Origin: Vulgatibacter incomptus
Lineage (GTDB): Bacteria; Myxococcota; Myxococcia; Myxococcales; Vulgatibacteraceae
Length of the DNA: 64,000 bases
Direction of reading: 5' to 3'
Assembly (NCBI RefSeq): GCF_001263175.1
Contig: NZ_CP012332.1
Span: forward strand, 2,787,501-2,851,500
A model generated the notes under the pieces. That model ran no database searches. It worked only from the letters and a program-made list of their open reading frames with translations, and was not told where the DNA came from. Numbering within the stretch: position 1 is the first letter of the stretch; each line of letters starts with the position of its first letter. Made by a program: the position numbers and the translations under genes. Below are positions 60,653 to 64,000 of the stretch, piece by piece.

Positions 60653-62656
60653 TCACCCCTCCGCGATCGGCGCGGCGCTCGTCGTAGTCGGCGGCGGCGG
60701 CCGCACGAAGTCCCACGGCTCGCGGCGCAGCTTGGCGGCCAGCGCACGAAGGAGCTCGGAGCGATCCGCCCTCGTGATCCCCTCGGACCGCATGGCCACC
60801 ACGAGCGCGAGGGCGAAGCTCACTCCGAAGTTCAGCAGGGCCATGGTGACGATGCCGAAGAGGGCCGCGAAGAACCCCCACGACGCGATCGCCCCCCAGC
60901 CCAGCGAGCTCACCGCGAGCGTGAGGCTGCCGGTGGAGAGGGTCACGTGGCGAACGTCGAGCGGGAGGCCCGTCGCGTTCCCGACCAACGGAGTCAGAGC
61001 GAGCATCACGCCGAGTGAAACGTTCCCGGCGATGCCGCCGACGTTCCCGGCGACGAATCTCTGGAGCCAGCTCGCACCGGCCTTGCCGAGGATCCGCCGA
61101 ACCCGGGGCGACGCCGCCAGGGATTCCGGGAGCCTCCGGTAGATCGCCCAGTTCTGCGCGGCGCCCGCCAGCACGCTCGAGATCCAGAGCAAGACGCCGG
61201 TGAGGGCGGCATAGAAGATCGTCCCGCTGGTGAAGGGATCGAGCGATCCGATCACGTACCGTGCCTTCTCGGGTCCCAGCAGCGCCTCATCGGCGCCCCG
61301 CCGAAGCAACCGCTCTGCGAGCAGGACCGCCGGCACGACCAACCCCAGGTTTCCTGCTGCCGCCGCGAGCTGCGAGCGCGTGATCCGCGCCACCACCTCC
61401 GACCACTCGCCGCCGGCCCGGGCGCCGATTCCCCGAGCGAGAGCCGCCGCCGTCACGGATGGCTGCTTCGTCGCCAGCGTGAAGCCCATGAGCTGCATCG
61501 TCACGAAGCTGCCCGCGTAGTTCAGCGCGGAGGCCATCCACTCCACCAGGAGCGGGAGCTTGGCCGCCACGATCCAGAACTTCGCCAGGGTGGTGCCGGC
61601 CGTGAGGACGCCGCCGCCCCCTGCGGAGCCGAGCATCCGCACGTATTCGCCGCGGGTCGACGTGATGTAGTGGCCGCCTGTCGCCCCCGCGTGCTCGACG
61701 ATCTTCCGGGAGAGGAGCTGGACGTTCTCGCGGGCGAGGGCGCGAAGGCTCCCCTCGCGGGCGGCACCCGATACCAGGGAGGCCGCGAGCGCCACGCCGG
61801 CGCCGACGTCTCCGCCCGCTCCCGTGAGGCGCGCGAGTCGCTCGATTCGCTCGAGGCCCAGGTCGATCTGCTTGAGGCGATAGACGAGGTCGACGCTGAC
61901 TCCGCCCTCCTCGAGGCGAGCCTGGACCTCTGCGGCCTTCATCCGGCAGGCGGCAGCCGCCTCGAGACAGGCGCTCCGGACGGCCGGCACCTCGGAAGCC
62001 GGCGCGTCCGCGAGGGCCTTGCACGCGAAGGGAAGCTGGAGGAACGCCGATGCGGAGGGATCGGATAGGCCGGCCCGCTCGACGAAATCGTCCGACAGAC
62101 CGATGGCGCAGACGCGCGCGGCCACCACCTGGAGGGCCGACGAGATCCCCTCCTGCAGCGGCGACAGCGGGTTTCCGAGGAGGCGGAGCACCTCGTCCAC
62201 GAGCTCGGGCGAGAGGGCCGCGAGGCGGTCGCCGCTCTCCCGATCCGGAAAGAGGCGCCGAAGGATGGGGACGAGATTGCCGTCGGCCGGCGGCTCCGGA
62301 AGGACGTGCTCCGCGATCCGCCGCCCGGCCTCCGCCAGGATGCCCGGCCTCGAAGGTAGGCCTGCCGACGAGAAGAGGCGCGCTGCCTGTCCCCCCTCCA
62401 GCACCCGACGGATGCAGGCCCCGAGGTCCGCCGCCGCCGCGGAGTCCTCGCGCAGCGACGCGACCAGGGCCGAGAGGCGATCGTCGACCCCGTCGCCCCC
62501 GGCGAACATCCACGCCGCGAGCTTTCGCAGGAAGGTCAGCGACCGTTCGGGATCGTCATCGGGCCCGGGGCGCTTGGCGAGGAGAGTCGCGAGCTGGCGG
62601 AGGGCGCGTTCGTTCGGCAGTGGCGCCCGAGATTCGTTGGAGGTCCTCTCATCCAT
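60653..62656 (-). CDS. Gcr-family 'site-specific recombinase' membrane protein
   Basis: A 667-residue protein of the PF10136 (Gcr, SpecificRecomb) family. The N-terminal half is helical and soluble, with HYITSTRGEYVRMLGSAGGGGVLTAGTTLAKF at about residues 335-370 as the family's most conserved block. Several hydrophobic helices follow (VVPAVLLAERLL, FYAALTGVLLWISSVLAGA, FFAALFGIVTMALLNFGVSFALALVVAM). The family was named from gonococcal Gcr, but membrane topology and lack of a known recombinase catalytic site make that function doubtful. The start at 62656 was chosen because the longer frame overlaps the upstream phosphopantetheinyl transferase gene. Confidence 0.85.
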   Translation of the reverse strand: MDERTSNESRAPLPNERALRQLATLLAKRPGPDDDPERSLTFLRKLAAWMFAGGDGVDDRLSALVASLREDSAAAADLGACIRRVLEGGQAARLFSSAGLPSRPGILAEAGRRIAEHVLPEPPADGNLVPILRRLFPDRESGDRLAALSPELVDEVLRLLGNPLSPLQEGISSALQVVAARVCAIGLSDDFVERAGLSDPSASAFLQLPFACKALADAPASEVPAVRSACLEAAAACRMKAAEVQARLEEGGVSVDLVYRLKQIDLGLERIERLARLTGAGGDVGAGVALAASLVSGAAREGSLRALARENVQLLSRKIVEHAGATGGHYITSTRGEYVRMLGSAGGGGVLTAGTTLAKFWIVAAKLPLLVEWMASALNYAGSFVTMQLMGFTLATKQPSVTAAALARGIGARAGGEWSEVVARITRSQLAAAAGNLGLVVPAVLLAERLLRRGADEALLGPEKARYVIGSLDPFTSGTIFYAALTGVLLWISSVLAGAAQNWAIYRRLPESLAASPRVRRILGKAGASWLQRFVAGNVGGIAGNVSLGVMLALTPLVGNATGLPLDVRHVTLSTGSLTLAVSSLGWGAIASWGFFAALFGIVTMALLNFGVSFALALVVAMRSEGITRADRSELLRALAAKLRREPWDFVRPPPPTTTSAAPIAEG

Positions 62657-62703
62657 CGCCGGGCACGATACATGGGACGAGCGCCCAGCGCCCCCCCGCC
62701 CCT

Positions 62704-63387
62704 TCAGCCTGCGCGGAGCCGCACCTGCGCGAGCACAAAGCCGGAGCGCCGCTCCGCGCGGGCCTCGACGACGAAAGGGCCCTCGTTCCGCACGAGATGG
62801 AGCCCGACCCGCGCCTCGCCCACGTCGTCGTCCAGCTCCACCTCGGCCTCGGCGAAGCCGACGTAGCGGTTCACGTGCGGATGCAGGGCCTTGTAGATCG
62901 CCTCCTTGATCGCGAAGCGCGTGACCAGCGCGCCCCAGCGCCGCGCCTCCGGGAGCTCGAGGATCCGCCTCTCCTCCTCCGGCCGCAGGATCCGCTGCAG
63001 GATCGACATCCGCTCGGGCTCGAGCTCTTCGAGGTCGACGCCGAGGGTCCCCTCGGACGCGGGGGCCACGAGCCCGACCGCCAGCGTGCGCTTGTGGGAG
63101 ACGGTGGCGGAGAACGCGGGAGGAGGGAGCGGCTCGTTGCGCGGCCCGCGGAGCACCGCGCCCAGCTCCACGCCCAGCCCTGCAGCGGCCTCGCGCAGCG
63201 CGAGCCGGCCCCCCACCCACTCGACCCGGCGTCTGCCCCGCAGCGTCCCGGCCACGGCCGCCTCCTCCGGATGCAGCCCGCGCAGGATCGCCTTCGGCGG
63301 GTCCTCGAGGCCCGGAGGGAGGTGAACGGCGGCGAGGATCCCGAAGGGAGTCGCCTCGACGAAGGAGGTGGAGAAAAGTGCGTCCAT
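62704..63387 (-). CDS. 4'-phosphopantetheinyl transferase (Sfp/EntD-type)
   Basis: A 227-residue Sfp-type transferase. The Mg-binding pair is in LGVDLEELEPER at about residue 110 and the late motif is FAIKEAIYKALHPHVNRYVGF; FSATVSHKRTLAVGLVA is the upstream substrate-binding block. Such enzymes convert apo-ACP to holo-ACP by attaching phosphopantetheine to the Ser of the DS motif. The pfa ACP (Ser1784) needs one, and PUFA loci usually have one (PfaE); this gene lies 5 kb from the ole genes and is the only candidate in the window. ATG 63387 is the likely start; GTG 63402 is possible. The Gcr-type gene follows after 47 bases. Confidence 0.85.
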   Translation of the reverse strand: MDALFSTSFVEATPFGILAAVHLPPGLEDPPKAILRGLHPEEAAVAGTLRGRRRVEWVGGRLALREAAAGLGVELGAVLRGPRNEPLPPPAFSATVSHKRTLAVGLVAPASEGTLGVDLEELEPERMSILQRILRPEEERRILELPEARRWGALVTRFAIKEAIYKALHPHVNRYVGFAEAEVELDDDVGEARVGLHLVRNEGPFVVEARAERRSGFVLAQVRLRAG

Positions 63388-63534
63388 TCCAGTGGCTACC
63401 ACGCGACAGAATAACGTGCCTCACCCACCCTTGCGCTATACTGTTCGGCCAGGAGTGCCCGCCCACGGCCGACGGTTCGAAGAAACAGGCCGCCGGCCAC
63501 GGCGCGCCGCGAGAGGATCGGAGAAGGCAGCGCG

Positions 63535-64000
63535 TTGGAACACCTCCTCGACAGACGTCTGGTTCTCGTCACCGGCAAGGGCGGCGTGGGCAAGAGCACC
63601 GTTTCCGCGGCCCTGGCGCTGGTGGCGGCCCGCGCCGGAAAGCGCGCGGTCGTCTGCGAGATCGAGGGGCCCTCCGCGGTGGCGCCGCTCCTCGGAGCGA
63701 CCGGACACGGCCACGCCCCCCGCCCCATCGGCGAGGGCGTCGAGCTCGCGGTGCTCACGGCAGAGGAGGGCCTGCGCAGCTACCTGGCCGATCGCATCCG
63801 GCTCCCCGGCATCGTCGACCTCGTCTTCAAGCAGCCGGCGGTCAGCAAGTTCTTCCGCGCCGCGCCGGCCTTCGCCGAGATGGGGATCCTCTATTCCATC
63901 TCCAAGCTCCTCGACGAGAAGGACGCGCGCGGGCGCCCGGCCTGGGACCACGTGATCGTCGACCTCCCCGCCTCCGGCCACGCGGTCGGCATGCTCGAGG
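63535..64000 (+). CDS. ArsA/MinD-type anion-transporting ATPase, truncated by window edge
   Basis: The first 155 residues of a P-loop ATPase. A deviant Walker A VTGKGGVGKSTVSAALAL lies at residues 11-28, with the extra Lys typical of the ArsA/GET3/MinD class, and the Walker B region is DHVIVDLPASGHAVGMLE, the switch-like block found in ArsA-family proteins. Myxobacteria often have such genes in tandem pairs. The TTG start at 63535 follows GAGAAGG; the next Met lies inside the domain. The target (arsenite, tail-anchored protein or other) cannot be decided from this part. Confidence 0.8.
   Translation, partial: MEHLLDRRLVLVTGKGGVGKSTVSAALALVAARAGKRAVVCEIEGPSAVAPLLGATGHGHAPRPIGEGVELAVLTAEEGLRSYLADRIRLPGIVDLVFKQPAVSKFFRAAPAFAEMGILYSISKLLDEKDARGRPAWDHVIVDLPASGHAVGMLE

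Noticed and set aside
60653-62656. Gcr-type gene as sign of an integrated mobile element
   Set aside because: Despite the name 'site-specific recombinase', the family is a membrane protein without a known integrase site, and no attachment repeats or phage genes are nearby.

Overview
The window is GC-rich, densely coded DNA from a bacterium that looks like a member of the Myxococcota or a close deltaproteobacterial relative. The evidence is circumstantial: RCC1-repeat lipoproteins, a myxobacterial-style polyunsaturated fatty acid (PUFA) synthase layout, a DUF1501 and cytochrome pair, soft-core Gram-negative lipoproteins with lipoboxes, and frequent GTG and TTG starts. No rRNA, tRNA, CRISPR array, insertion sequence or phage module was recognised. 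The window starts inside one gene and ends inside another.

Layout. 1-3.6 kb is a minus-strand imelysin / di-haem oxidoreductase / imelysin operon behind a Fur-box-like palindrome. 3.7-5.4 kb holds a Cys-rich metallothionein-like peptide, an ECF sigma factor with Cys-rich ends, and a HAD phosphatase. The peptide and sigma genes carry near-identical ECF-type promoters. 5.4-8.8 kb is a large FN3/RCC1 lipoprotein. 8.9-12.4 kb is a DUF1501 plus di-haem cytochrome pair. 12.6-19.1 kb holds a low-molecular-weight phosphatase, an MMACHC-like B12 protein, a GAF histidine kinase, bioC-bioH-bioF, a VOC protein and a HAD phosphatase. 19.2-29.7 kb holds a second RCC1 lipoprotein, Lon with a long Lys/Ala/Glu-rich insert, a PAS/GAF histidine kinase, a trypsin-like protease with an unknown partner, and MgtE. 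29.8-37.8 kb holds a YhaN/YhaO nuclease pair, Tex and a MscS-type channel.

The centrepiece is 37986-57455, one tightly packed plus-strand operon of six genes. The first two encode a PUFA-type iterative lipid synthase. Protein 1 (2643 aa) is a fusion of the PfaD enoyl reductase to KS-AT-ACP-KR-DH, with a single ACP on a 12-copy hexapeptide tether. Protein 2 (2291 aa) is KS-CLF-AT followed by four FabA-like hot-dog units. They are followed, with gaps of 1 to 37 bases or overlaps, by oleA, oleB, oleC and oleD, which join two acyl chains head to head into an olefin through a beta-lactone. Linking the chain-maker to the chain-joiner in one transcript suggests a dedicated pathway to a long polyene hydrocarbon or related ketone or alcohol. 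A 4'-phosphopantetheinyl transferase that could activate the ACP lies about 5 kb downstream.

After the operon come a ClpP/COG3904-like membrane protein, an orphan HipB-like regulator with two matching operator palindromes, a CPA1 cation/proton antiporter, a Gcr-type membrane protein, the phosphopantetheinyl transferase, and the start of an ArsA/MinD-type ATPase.
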